Shown in pieces: positions 11,812 through 22,488 of a stretch of DNA of 64,000 nt. How positions within the stretch are numbered: the first letter of the stretch is position 1; every line of letters starts with the position of its first letter. Source of the stretch: Sepioteuthis lessoniana (Eukaryota > Mollusca > Cephalopoda > Myopsida > Loliginidae). A program made the translations under genes and the position numbers. The notes below the pieces were generated by a model that saw only the letters and a program-made list of their open reading frames with translations, had not been told where the DNA came from and made no database searches. Location: NCBI GenBank assembly GCA_963585895.1, contig OY757921.1, positions 53,171,590 through 53,235,589 on the forward strand. Reading direction: 5' to 3'.

Positions 11812-11990
11812 TACCGGGCCGTTGGCCTAATGAAAAGAGTGTTCGTAAATGGTCCGTGGAAACCGGGGTTCAATCACAGATCAAGTTATACCAAAGACTC
11901 AAAAAATCCAAGAAATTAGGTAACACTACCCTATTGAAAAGGGGGCCTTCGGGTCACCCTCGACTTACTTTTCCTATATATCAAATATTC
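11812..11990 (+). mobile_element. tRNA-derived SINE
   Basis: An A-box-like stretch (gttggcctaatg, 11,821-11,832) and a B box (GGGTTCAATC near 11,866) are spaced as in a tRNA promoter. They are followed by a body ending in a gaaaagggggccttcgggtcacc segment that recurs in the element at 27,183. Such tRNA-related SINEs are abundant in cephalopods. It is located in the EGF-1 to EGF-2 intron of unit 2. Confidence 0.7.
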
Positions 11991-12467
11991 ATGGGTTAAA
12001 TTTTTTTAAAAATTGTTGTCTTCATCTTTCTTCAACTATTTACAATTTTTTTGTATGAATAAAGGTATAAATGTGTGTTTTTTTTTTAGAGTGTATGTGT
12101 TTGTGTTTTGTATGTAATTGGAAACCATAATTATCAAACTGAATTCGGCATAATAAAAACAAATACATGCCGTTAAACCAGCAAAATAAACTGAGTCAAT
12201 CTGTAATGAATTTTACAAATTCTGTTTTGATCAGCTACGTAATATTTCTTTACCTTTTTTCTTCAGACACATTGCTCCTAACAAAATGGATTATTTTTTT
12301 ATATATATTAGCTTGTTTCAATTAATATACGAATGCGTGGCAATCTGATTTTACATTATAGAATGTTATAAGTCAACTTTGCTGCTTATGTCTTCTCTTA
12401 CGGTGAACATCTAAAAAAACAGTTTGATAGGTAATCATAATTTTTCTATTATTTTCATTTTATCCAG

Positions 12468-12581
12468 TTAAGCCTTGTTCACAGTCTCCCTGCAGAAACG
12501 GCGCCACTTGTGTACCATATGGCCAGAGTTCTTTCATCTGTTTGTGCCCAAACGGTTTTAATGGGAGATTATGTGATGAAG
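12468..12581 (+). CDS. EGF-like domain exon (unit 2, EGF-2)
   Basis: 114 bp, phase 1-1, acceptor tatccag, donor gtgagccc. Six cysteines: KPC, SPC, NGATC, FIC, LC and LC. This is a longer, Notch-like EGF type (38 residues) distinct from the 36-residue EGF-1 type, and forms a set of three with 13,185 and 13,592. Confidence 0.87.
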
Positions 12582-12834
12582 GTGAGCCCAAGATTTTTAA
12601 TGTTTATTTATTTCATCATTCAGAGAACGATTTTTACTGAAATTAAGAAAAAACAGTATCAATTTTTTTCACTTTGAAGGAATTACGGAATATGAATAAA
12701 TTACATGTTGATTTTTGGTATATGCTTCAGCAGTAAAGACATGATGTGTGCTTTCCGTAAATGCACTGTCTTTTAGTTACTTTAACTGAAAATCGAATTT
12801 GAAAGTTATTTCAAGATTATTATTATTTCAATTT

Positions 12835-13075
12835 TTTTACTCTTTGAGAGATTTTCACATCAGTCTTTCACTGGAGTTTGTGTGACAACAATCACCTCAA
12901 GTCTCCAGGACTCTTTTCAGTATTCTGGCTGATCTCAATAATGCTGTATTTTGGATGGTCTCCTCTCGTCCGATTATTTCCAAGTGCTCCAGTCCTTGTA
13001 TCAATCCTTTGGTGACAGCACCAAGAGCACTGATTTTAATTGGTATTATCGTCACTCCGTAAAATTATATTTGTA
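12835..13075 (-). mobile_element. LINE 3'-end fragment
   Basis: Matches the repeat family seen at 16,640, 41,980, 43,240 and 62,880 (shared text around gtctccaggactc and tattctggctgat). It lies within the intron between EGF-2 and EGF-3 and has no coding capacity. Confidence 0.65.
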
Positions 13076-13184
13076 TGGTATTACTCTTATTTTTCATTTA
13101 TTTATTCATTTATTTTTTTTTCAGTCTTGAATAAGTCTATCATATTTTATTGACGAATACTAATATTTCTATTTTAATTTTTAG

Positions 13185-13298
13185 TCGACATATGCGCTAC
13201 ATATCCCTGCAAAAATGGTGGTACGTGTGAATCAGGTAAAATGGGTCACTTCAAATGCAAATGTCCGTATGGTTTCATTGGTATTCGATGTGATGAAA
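13185..13298 (+). CDS. EGF-like domain exon (unit 2, EGF-3)
   Basis: 114 bp, phase 1-1, acceptor attttttag-type and donor gtaagtgt. It opens VDIC and continues YPCKNGGTC, FKCKC and IRCDE: a canonical EGF with six cysteines. Confidence 0.88.
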
Positions 13299-13591
13299 GT
13301 AAGTGTATAATAGTGATATTTACTTTGCCGCTTTTTAAGCATGTAAGCCATGCTCTCTTTTTGATAAAGCGGCCCGTTTGTGCTCATTTCTCTTAAGTAA
13401 TACGGTTGATTCAAATGTATTTATGTCAGAGAAATATTTTTATCAAAATAAAGTTAAGGAAACTTCCAATTAATTTATCTGTTTTTTCCTTCTGTCTTTT
13501 AGTTTTGCATTTGTTCGAAGATGCAGAGAATAGCTTCCTCTTTTTCTTTGCTATTATGAAACAATCACTGACTTGACGATATTTTTTTCAG

Positions 13592-13705
13592 TTGATCCAT
13601 GTCTTTCATCTCCCTGCCAGAATGGTGCCACTTGCTCCCCACATGGTTTGGGTTCATTCACTTGCCACTGCCCGGGGGGGTTTACTGGAAAACTATGCAA
13701 TGAAA
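13592..13705 (+). CDS. EGF-like domain exon (unit 2, EGF-4)
   Basis: 114 bp, phase 1-1, acceptor tttttttcag, donor gtaagtat. It has [26 protein letters not shown] and LCNE: a canonical EGF. It leads directly into the second VWD. Confidence 0.9.
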
Positions 13706-14139
13706 GTAAGTATGAATATTTTACATAGTTGTACAATTCTTTCTTGATGACTGATGGTGGAAAATCAACATTTTTTGCCAAAACGCGTTAATGTTCCCAT
13801 ATAGCTACATTCAGGCGACTAGCAACTAATTTGAAACAAAGATTATTGATGACTTTTATGAGTTTTACAATATCATGTAAAGCATCTCTCGGTGTAATTT
13901 AACTAGTTTACATTTTTTCTCTTTTATACTATTTATACGTTGTTTTCTAAAATATATGTATGATAATATTAGTATATATTTTTTAAATGATTTTACATGC
14001 TATAGGAAATGTAATTCCATACATTATTTTTCCATTACTATAAAGCTTTAAAATGATTGAATATAATGAAAGATCGATTTTATTCATCGGGTTTAAAGAC
14101 ACTGATTGCTTTTATTGGATTTCAAAATGCTAATTAAAA

Positions 14140-14206
14140 AAATATATGTAAAGAATCTCTAATGCGGTTTTCTTTAAACCGCATTAGAGATTCTTTACAT
14201 ATATTT
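14140..14206. repeat. Perfect 31-bp inverted repeat (hairpin) in intron
   Basis: Two 31-bp arms (14,140-14,170 and 14,176-14,206) are exact reverse complements separated by 5 nt. Arm core: aaagaatctctaatgcggtt. It lies in the EGF-4 to VWD intron, 149 bp before the VWD acceptor. Transcribed, it folds into a perfect stem. Confidence 0.95.
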
Positions 14207-14354
14207 CATAAAATTTTATTGTCATCACAGGTAAAATATCTTTACCGCCAATTGCCGAATCTTCTTTCAAAATCTTGATAAAAATATGATAATCGAAATA
14301 CGTATTTCATAAGACACTATAATAAACCAAGTGCTGATTTGTTATCCGTTTCAG

Positions 14355-14602
14355 TCGCTGCTGATTGTAAATGTTCAGTATGGGGTCATTCGCACTACGA
14401 GACATTTGATGGCCAGCTGATTAATTTCTTGGGAAGTTGTAAATATACGCTGTCCACTGCTCAGGGAAAGAATATGTTACCTTATTTTGCTGTAGAAATC
14501 AAAAATGAACATCTTGGAAAAACGTGGGCGTCTTATACTCGGGTGATTGACGTCAAGATTAACGGTGCCACAACGAGGATATGGTCTAGCAATAAACTCA
14601 GT
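14355..14602 (+). CDS. VWD domain, first exon (unit 2)
   Basis: 248 bp, phase 1 in, phase 0 out; acceptor gtttcag, donor gtaagtaa. VWD N-terminal half with CKCSVW, then GHSHYETFDG, GSCKYTL and VEIKNEH. The GDPH of unit 1 is replaced by GHSH, removing the Asp-Pro bond used in VWD self-cleavage and an acidic residue of the site. Otherwise the fold signature is well kept. Confidence 0.92.
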
Positions 14603-14766
14603 GTAAGTAAGATAACAAATCACGTAAGTCAATTATTAACTGTCTCTATCTATGTATTTATGAATATTGATCAATTTTCACAGATTAATATTTTGCTTGT
14701 GTTACTCGATCTGCACGTATGGTTTAATATTCTAATATGAAAAAAATTCATCATACCGTTTTTTTT

Positions 14767-14770
<4 letters not shown>

Positions 14771-14835
<65 letters not shown>
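14771..14835. repeat. (TA)n microsatellite
   Basis: About 65 bases of pure TA in the intron that splits the second VWD. Confidence 0.95.
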
Positions 14836-14838
<3 letters not shown>

Positions 14839-15083
14839 GGTGGGTGTCAGTATCGTGTGTGTGTATAGAAAATGTTTTAGATTTCATACCTATATCGGAA
14901 TAAATAGATTCAAATAATTTCCCTATTTCGTTTTAATTTGGTGCTGTATGCATTTTATTATTCACACTTCGACATGGCTGCGCAAAACTATTAGAATAAA
15001 ACATTTTTCAAAAGTTTCCTCTCCTACCTTTAAAGTTACTTAGATTAAATTCGAATTCAAAATAACATTCACATCATTTAGAA

Positions 15084-15085
<2 letters not shown>

Positions 15086-15138
<53 letters not shown>

Positions 15139-15170
15139 TGTGTGTGTGTGTGCGTGTGTGTGTGTGTGTG
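15086..15170. repeat. (TA)n(TG)n compound microsatellite
   Basis: TA run to about 15,135 followed by TG run to 15,170, in the same intron. Confidence 0.95.
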
Positions 15171-15397
15171 AAAAACGCGTAATGTATAAAATATTCTTAA
15201 TACTTCTTTTCTATTATGAAATTTCTTCTGATTTTCAAGAAATAATCCTTGTACAATTAAGTATTTAGAGAGTAGATTAAAGATGTACACAAAAGCAACT
15301 GTAAATTATTCAGTCTTCATCCTCATAATGAAACTTAATTGTTTATCAATGTTTTTATATTTATTCATCACTTATGCCTCCCTTTTTTCTCTCCCCC

Positions 15398-15399
<2 letters not shown>

Positions 15400-15439
<40 letters not shown>

Positions 15440-15525
15440 ACTCTCTCTCTCTCGCACACACACACACAAACACTCACTCACTCACTCTCTCTCTATCTAT
15501 CTCTCTCTCTCTCTCCCTCTTTTAG
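15400..15525 (+). repeat. (CT)n(CA)n(CT)n tract forming the 3' splice-site region
   Basis: Alternating CT and CA microsatellite blocks run straight into ctcttttag, the acceptor of the exon at 15,526. The polypyrimidine tract of this intron is therefore itself a length-variable microsatellite. Confidence 0.9.
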
Positions 15526-15833
15526 GTAAATGGCGAAATGATGACTTTACCTATCACAGATTATATGGGATTTTCGGCGTTTTATTCAGCCGGATGGATA
15601 ACGGTTACAACTCGTTTCGGAGTTGAAGTCGTGTTCGATGGTCATCATCAAGTTTACATTAAAGTGCCCGGCAGTTATAGACAACAACTAACTGGATTGT
15701 GTGGAGATTGTAACGGGATGAAGGATGACTTGAAAACAAAGACAGGAATTGATGTGTCCAAAAAATTAAATGCATTTAATTTGATTGGGAAAAGCTATGA
15801 AGTATTTGATGACATTGACAAAAGACAAGGATG
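15526..15833 (+). CDS. VWD domain, second exon (unit 2)
   Basis: 308 bp, phase 0 in, phase 2 out, donor gtaaatat. It carries SAGWITVTTRFGVEVVFDG, then QQLTGLCGDCNGMKDDL and IGKSYEVFDD. Same length and phases as 4,660-4,967. It lacks the cysteine that unit 1 has in SCPIRN, where this copy reads TLPITD. Confidence 0.92.
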
Positions 15834-16629
15834 GTAAATATTAAGCTCATTCAGTTCTTTACATGTTCTAGAAAGAAATTATTTTACTTATTTATAGGAT
15901 GATTAACTCATTGTATTTTGAACATCTATGTTGTCACCTAACTTTTAAAAGATGAATTGCAAAGCTGTGTTGGAAAGTTATCAGTTTAGTAAAGAAGGTT
16001 GTTTTTTAAATTCTATTTGACATTTTAAATTTTGAAACTTGAGAAAACTATGAGCAAAGTCAATTTTATTTCTGGATGAATATATGGAATTGCATTGAAA
16101 TTCCATAGCTTTAGTTTCCTTCTTAGTTGTGGTAAAGACTTTTCAGTATCACTTCGTACATTTGACATTATTAGTGTAATTTTGGTAGCATTCAAATACT
16201 ACAAACACGAGTTTATGTCTAATTATTTTGAATTTATTCATTCTGTGAATGTGCATGTATATATGTTTGGGTTTGTTTATGTCAATGCATCTGTTCACCC
16301 GTGAAAAATTTTTTAAACATGATTTGAGTGTTTTAATTCTTTTCATGATTTTGTCTTCAGATCTTGGGACACTCCACAAAAAATTAATTTCTTTTTAATA
16401 ACTTGATGAAAATTCCAGCTAATCAATATATGATATTTAATTAGTTTTAAAACCAATAAGTCTGTGTACGTTCGTACGTAGATGTGTATGATGTATTAAT
16501 GTATAAGATAAATTATATACGGTAAATTTAGTTTCAGTATAAGTCTTGGTTTAATAAATAGTCAAAATAGTATCCAAAATAGATATAAACTAGTATTCTA
16601 ATGATTAAACTATTAGCATTATTATTATT

Positions 16630-17760
16630 TTACTTCTTTTCGAGTTTTCCAATCCATCGTTAGCTGATGGTTTCTCAACGGAGTTTTAGTGATAGCAAGT
16701 CTCCTCGAGTATCCAGGATTCTCCGCATATGCGGCCGATCTTAATAATACTGCATTTTAGATGGTCTCCACTTGTTCTTTTTATTCCCAAGTCCCTCTAT
16801 CAATACTTTGGTGCCTGTATTGTTTCTTGTCGCTGTAATAAGTCTTCCTTCACGCTTTTTATATAATCTTCTAGTGGTTGTATCGATACATCAACGATAT
16901 CTTCAGTCCTGACAATCCTATTCTTCCATCTTTTCTTGACACATGTACTCGGTGAACGTCATCTCTGGGATTAAAGAGCTAATGTATCGTCATTGATTTT
17001 CTTGTTCTCTAATCCATTTGTTTAAGTTCCTTCATCCACTTCAAGAATGGTCTCGTTTGTATCTTGTAACTTTCTTGTTCTCCTGAGATACCTATTTAAT
17101 TTTTTCTTTCATCTCTATTTGTTTGATGGTGTCCGCTTCCAATATTCCCAAGTATTTTTAAGTTTCTTTTTCTACGGGCGTTCTGATTTTTTCTTGATTC
17201 ATTATGAGCATCACGCATTTTTCTATGCCAAATTCCATCCCTATGTCCTGACTGTATATTCTCACTGAATGTATTAGGGTTTCCAGTTCTTTTCATCATT
17301 GGCAAACAGTTTGATGTCGTTCATATACATTAGGTGATTGATTTTTACTTTACAAAGTTTGTATCTGCCCGTGCATTTCCTGATTATGTGGTTGAGTGTT
17401 ATCGTTCTGACAAATAGTAATGGCGATAGCACATCTTCCTGGATTTTTAACGCCGCTAAGTTTTTTTTCTCTTGCTGTCGATTCCATTCTCTTGGTTTCC
17501 ATGGGTTTCTTGATAGACTTGGTTATCTTGTACATTTTAAGACAGTGTATTATCCTGCTTTGGAGGACTATATCGTAGGCCTTTCTGTTGTCAATCCACA
17601 CCATAGCTAGATTTTTTCGTCTCGTTTTACACTCATTGCAGATGTGTTGATCAATATATAGTTGCTCTTCTGTACATCTGCTTCCATTGCGGCAACTTTT
17701 CTTTTCCACGGGGTCAAATCCATGGCTTATCAATGTGTAGGAAATCTCTACTCTAATTTA
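16630..17760 (-). mobile_element. LINE reverse-transcriptase relic
   Basis: On the minus strand, 17,733-17,350 encodes an RT stretch with EEQLYIDQHI and NLAMVWIDNRKAYDIV (the catalytic-palm region of a non-LTR RT). Lower positions continue with IEKCVMLIMN and KYLGILEADT. Frameshifts and stops are frequent. The same family occurs at 41,970, 51,600 and 62,870. It sits in the VWD to C8 intron, opposite to the host gene. Confidence 0.75.
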
Positions 17761-17925
17761 TGCCGTTAGTATTTACCACATCAGTATGCACGCTATGTAA
17801 AATTGTATAATCTACTGTATTTCTATGTATTTTTATTCAGTTGGAAAATTGTCTAGTTCATCCCCATCGGATGCACGTTATGCAAAATTGTATAATTTAC
17901 CTTATTTCAATTTATTTTCATTTAG

Positions 17926-18197
17926 TTGTAAAATTGTGGATTTCATCCGCAACTGCTCCCCTAGTGAGACAAAAGCGTGTAATGAATTAAAGAATCCAAG
18001 AGGTCTATTCAGCAATTGTTTGAGAAAGCTTGGTTCATCCGCTAATCATTACTATCAATCTTGTATGATTGATGTCTGCGCCAATAAAGACTTACCGAAA
18101 ATACAAAAAATTGTCGTACTTCAATCCTACGAAGCACTGGCATCAAAATGTGATGTATACGGGATCACAGTTAAATGGCGATCCATTTTCAAATACC
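17926..18197 (+). CDS. C8 domain exon (unit 2)
   Basis: 272 bp, phase 2 in, phase 1 out; acceptor catttag, donor gtgagttg. It aligns residue for residue with the unit 1 C8: IDVC matches IDAC and VKWRS matches VNWRR. Two cysteines are missing: TVVCSAIESF in unit 1 reads IVVLQSYEAL here, and the last Cys is Tyr (FKY instead of ANC). One extra Cys sits at the exon junction (CCK). Confidence 0.88.
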
Positions 18198-18792
18198 GTG
18201 AGTTGAATATTTACTTATCTTTTGCAATGACTAAAAAAGAAATCTATGTTGAGTTCAGTTCATAGCCGATATCTAAATTGTGTTCATATCTAAATTCAGT
18301 TCATAGCTGATATCTAAATTCAGTTCATAGCCAATATCTAAATTGTGTCATTTCAAAATTTTAGTGTCTACATCAAAAGCCAACGAACAGTGGAATAAAT
18401 GTGGTAAATGTGCACATTGTTAGTACTGCACTCAGCATTTCATAAGTTTTCACTCAAAAACAGCTAATATATGATTTATGCAAAAAAAAAAAAGAATATA
18501 TTTTTCTTAATTCACTAGAAACGGAAATTGTTTTGAGTTCTCAATTCGTATTTTTCCCCGTGTAAGAAAATTTGCTTTCTGGCATCCTTTCAGTTTCCTT
18601 ATGATATAAAAAAATAAGCAAAAATGTTGATAAATCGCCACTTTGTTCGTATTTTTTAAAACATCCTATTGTTCATAGACTTTCTTTAAAAATAAAGATC
18701 ACTCAGATAAAAACCGAAAAATGAAGTTTAAAAAGTCTTTCTAATATAAGGACATTATTTAATAGGTTTTTTGTTGCATTCTCTCTTTGACG

Positions 18793-18794
<2 letters not shown>

Positions 18795-18856
<62 letters not shown>

Positions 18857-19112
18857 GGGTGGCGAACCGGAGGAGTCCACGTGACGTGGTGGTCAACACA
18901 TTGGATTGTAACATCATAGTTAGCAACTTCGAACTGCATCCATACTATTACGTTCACTTTTGGATTATTACCTTTGAGAAAGGTATGAACTGTTTTATTA
19001 TAGCCTTAGCTATGGTTTAAATATTTCTTTTACTGTTCTTTAGCAAGGATAACTTTGGAATTGAATTACCCACGAAGGCTGGTATGGCATTAAACAAATA
19101 AAGTGAGACACC

Positions 19113-19175
<63 letters not shown>
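18795..19175. repeat. Two (TA)n runs flanking a tRNA-SINE-like segment
   Basis: TA runs at 18,795-18,853 and 19,116-19,175. The segment between them starts ggtggcgaac and contains a tRNA-like stretch (gtggtcaacacattgg ... acttcgaactgc, near 18,888-18,940) that looks like A and B boxes of a SINE. The tRNA assignment is tentative; the microsatellites are certain. Confidence 0.55.
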
Positions 19176-19176
<1 letters not shown>

Positions 19177-20491
19177 GATGTGCCTTCAATAAGTTTCCAG
19201 ACTATTCTGTATAAGCATCTACAATTGTCGTAGACTCTTGGAAATTCAGTATGTTATTGCTCTACATCTTATGAGATGACAGACTGATTTTTATAATTTC
19301 AGGTTCAAAGGAATAGCTACAGCAGGAATTTGAATACACCCTACTAAAGCTTGATTGTCACAGCTGGTGAATTTCAAAAATGCAATCTGGACGTGAGGAC
19401 ACTTTTGAAGAACGATATGCAATAAATTCTGTTTTAAACTTGGAAAAAATGACACAGAAACGTATGGAATGCTTCAGACTACTTTTAGACCATCTTGCAT
19501 GAATCCAATATCAGTTTTTGAGTGACATAAGAGATTCAAAGAAGGCAGGGAGTCTGTGAGGGATGATGAGAAGTGTGGGAGGAGTAAGGAAGTCAGAACA
19601 CCAGAGTTGAGTGGCCAAATAAAGAAGGACTGTCATTTCTCTATAGAGACAATAAGTGCACAGTTTGATGTCAGTGTGGGAACTGTGCTCACAATTATTC
19701 ACGAGGAACTGAAGATGCTGAAGATTTGCGCGAAATTTGTCCCAAGGTTGCTCAGAGAAGATCACAAAGAAAGACGTTGTCATGACAGCAGGGGGATGGT
19801 CCAGCTGATCAATTCAGATCCTGCAGTTCTTCATGCTCTGGTGACCTGCGATGAAAGCTGGATCTACTGCTATGACCCAGAGACCATGAGACAGAGTTCC
19901 CAGTGGAATCATGCTCGCTCTCCAAGACCCAGGAAGGTTAGACAAAGCAAATACACCCTCAAACTTTTGATGATCCCTTTTTTGACATCACTGGCATGAT
20001 CTACATGCACTGGGTTCCCACTGGACAGACAATCAACAAGGAATACTGTTTTGGTTTTAAGGGAGTTCAGGAAGAGATTTCATGGGAAGAGGCCAGCACT
20101 CTTCAAATCGGGTCAGTAACATTTCCACCAAGACAATGCACCAGTCCACAACTTCATCCTTGTCACAGACTATTTAACCAATACAGACACCAATACAGTT
20201 CCTCACTCTCCCTATAGGCCAGACCTTGCTCCCTGTGTCTTTTTGTTATCCCCTAAGCTCAAAGAAAACCTTAGAGGCTGCCGTTATGAGACAATTGAGG
20301 AGATGAAAGAGGCTGTGACTGACACGATCACACAAGTGGACTTCCATGGAGCCTTCCAGAAGATTTTGGAACGGTACAAAAAGTGCATTGCAGCCGGAGG
20401 AGAACACATTGAAGGGGACTAGAGTTTCATGTGTGTAATATCAATAAAAGTGCCCATACAAAAAAATTCTGGAAACTTATCGTGTGATCCT

Positions 20492-20493
<2 letters not shown>
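19176..20493 (+). mobile_element. mariner transposon, near full length, inactive
   Basis: 1,318 bp bounded by TA on both sides, with imperfect terminal inverted repeats sharing ataagtttccaga. The transposase begins at ATG 19,380. Recognisable parts are VFE-type helix-turn-helix text after 19,510, VTCDESWIYCYDPE near 19,841 (first catalytic Asp region), and RPDLAPC near 20,219 (third Asp region), ending near 20,422. In-frame stop at about 19,500 and several frameshifts make it dead. It inserted in or beside a TA microsatellite in the C8 to TIL intron. Confidence 0.88.

Positions 20494-20543
<50 letters not shown>
20494..20543. repeat. (TA)n microsatellite
   Basis: TA run abutting the right mariner end; probably the continuation of the run at 19,116-19,175 that the mariner split. 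Confidence 0.9.
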
Positions 20544-20548
<5 letters not shown>

Positions 20549-20766
20549 TCTTAACGATGTCATATGGAATTAAATATATCAAAGGATAGATTGGTAAACA
20601 TGGGTTTTTTAATCAGCTGGTAAAATCGTTTTATTTATCTCCGTGTATAAAAAATTACCATGTTTCTTTCAACGTGCTTTAAAAGAAAACTGAATATTTT
20701 TTTCTCATATACTTCTTAGAACCGGAAATTTTTCTGTCAGACACTTAAACATTATTCATTTTTCAG

Positions 20767-20960
20767 CTATGAAATGTTCAAAGGATAAAGTCTATGTCGA
20801 ACGAACCACCCTTTGTCAACCGACCTGTTTAAATCCTACCCCAACGTGCCCATATAACCCCATCGAAGGCTGCGTGTGCAAACCAGGCACCATTCTCAGT
20901 GGAACAACCTGTGTACCCATTACTTCTTGTGGCTGTACTCACAATGGAATATACCAAATG
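20767..20960 (+). CDS. TIL domain exon (unit 2)
   Basis: 194 bp, phase 1 in, phase 0 out; acceptor tttcag, donor gtaattac. Cysteines as in TIL: MKCSK, LCQPTC, PTC, EGCVC, TTC and SCGC. The layout matches the exon at 6,542. Confidence 0.9.
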
Positions 20961-21489
20961 GTAATTACTTTGAAAATCACTGCATGGTTTTAATCTCTGG
21001 AAAGAATGCAAAATGCGAATAGATTGTAATTTATGAAAATAATTATTTTTAAAAGATAAGTAATCATAATGATTTATATATTTGAATAGAATACTTAAAC
21101 TGGAAACGAGAAGAGACGACAACTTAGGAATTTATTTGCAGTTGAATACTCAACTAATTTGGTAATTATCCGTTTCCGAGAGGCGCTCAAGATATTTATC
21201 GCCAGGAGGGATAAAAAAAAAGTACTGAGATTGAATCTATATTTTAAATTTTAAAATTTTTATTGAAGTAAAATTAGGGCACAGATAAGCAAGTTCATAT
21301 AATAAACTGATCATGTCTAGATATAAAGACGTCTTGACCGTTGATGAGTTAAATGCCAATTCTTTCTATATTTCGGAACGCTCTCTCCATCCATTTGTTC
21401 AAAACAGTTTGTGTAACATAGGACTCTACAAGTGTAGCACAGGCACAAATGCACACGCTATGTAATTTAGTGTACTGGTGGCGGTGTAG

Positions 21490-21498
21490 TGTGCGCGC

Positions 21499-21560
<62 letters not shown>
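21490..21560. repeat. (GT)n microsatellite
   Basis: GC/GT alternation for about 70 bases in the TIL to TILa intron of unit 2. Confidence 0.95.
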
Positions 21561-21561
<1 letters not shown>

Positions 21562-21678
21562 GGGGTATATTATATACAGAATATGTCTTTTGGGGAAAGC
21601 ATATGTGTGGGGAGTGTGAATGTTCAAAGCAGGTTCTAAAGTGTTTCTTTCATATGCTCTGCTTTTATTACGTTTTAG

Positions 21679-21850
21679 GCCGGAACAGATTTATTGCTTA
21701 ATGACTGTTCTCAAACTATCACTTGTATTGCCATGAATAAAATCAAGAAAAAACCTGGATGCTCTCAAAATAGCATGTGTTCAATCAGTGGCGGAAAACG
21801 ACAATGTGTTTGTAAAAAAGGGTACCAATTATTCCTCGGAAAATGTCGAA
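21679..21850 (+). CDS. TILa / EGF-like cysteine-rich exon (unit 2)
   Basis: 172 bp, phase 0 in, phase 1 out; acceptor gttttag, donor gtaagttc. It has NDCSQTITC, GCSQNSMC, QCVCKKGYQ and KC, paralogous to the exon at 10,175 with the same phases. It is the last recognised domain of the gene before the short tail exons. Confidence 0.82.
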
Positions 21851-22470
21851 GTAAGTTCCAAAGACTCGCATTTCTCCACCAATTTAAAAAAAATAAATCT
21901 AAAATCTTGCTTAAATTTTATTTTTCATTATAATTAAAACATAAATCTATTTAATTACGATCGGAAAATTTCGTCTAAGAAGAATAAAATTTATCAAAGA
22001 TTGCTCTATAAGGACCGTCCTACTGGACATATTAAGATATGATCTGTTTGATCATTAATTTAACTGAACACTATTCTAAATTGTGAATAACTATGATTAT
22101 TGATAGAAACTGCTATATTATAAATGCTATATACAAGCATCTACCTCGTTTCATTAGATTATTTTCCAAAGTATGTCAATACAATTGATCACACTCTGTA
22201 TAGTCCGTTTTATCTATCACAGCGTTTATATTTCGCTTATATGCATTTTTACAAAATAAGGCAAAGATCCTAAGGTAAAAATCTGATATTGAAGATCTCT
22301 GTTTTATATGCCAGCATTACTTTTTTGAATATTCAATGTCTTAAATTAAATAACATACCTTGATTTAAGCTAAATAATGTGTATAGATATAAATAAAGAG
22401 AAAAAATCGTGATATACACTATCGATAATTTTTGTGCATATATCTCAAGGATTTGTATTATATTTTGCAG
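21851..22470 (+). other. Intron, nothing recognised
   Basis: AT-rich; no repeat family or coding signal seen. The same is true of 22,489-23,367 and 23,401-23,834. Confidence 0.5.
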
Positions 22471-22488
22471 GAGTTGTTTTACCATCAT
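22471..22488 (+). CDS. 18-nt microexon (tail of gene)
   Basis: Acceptor tattttgcag, donor gtaagtat, both strong. Phase 1-1 and open, adding residues VVLPS plus split codons. Same length and phase as the candidate at 1,347. Confidence 0.55.
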
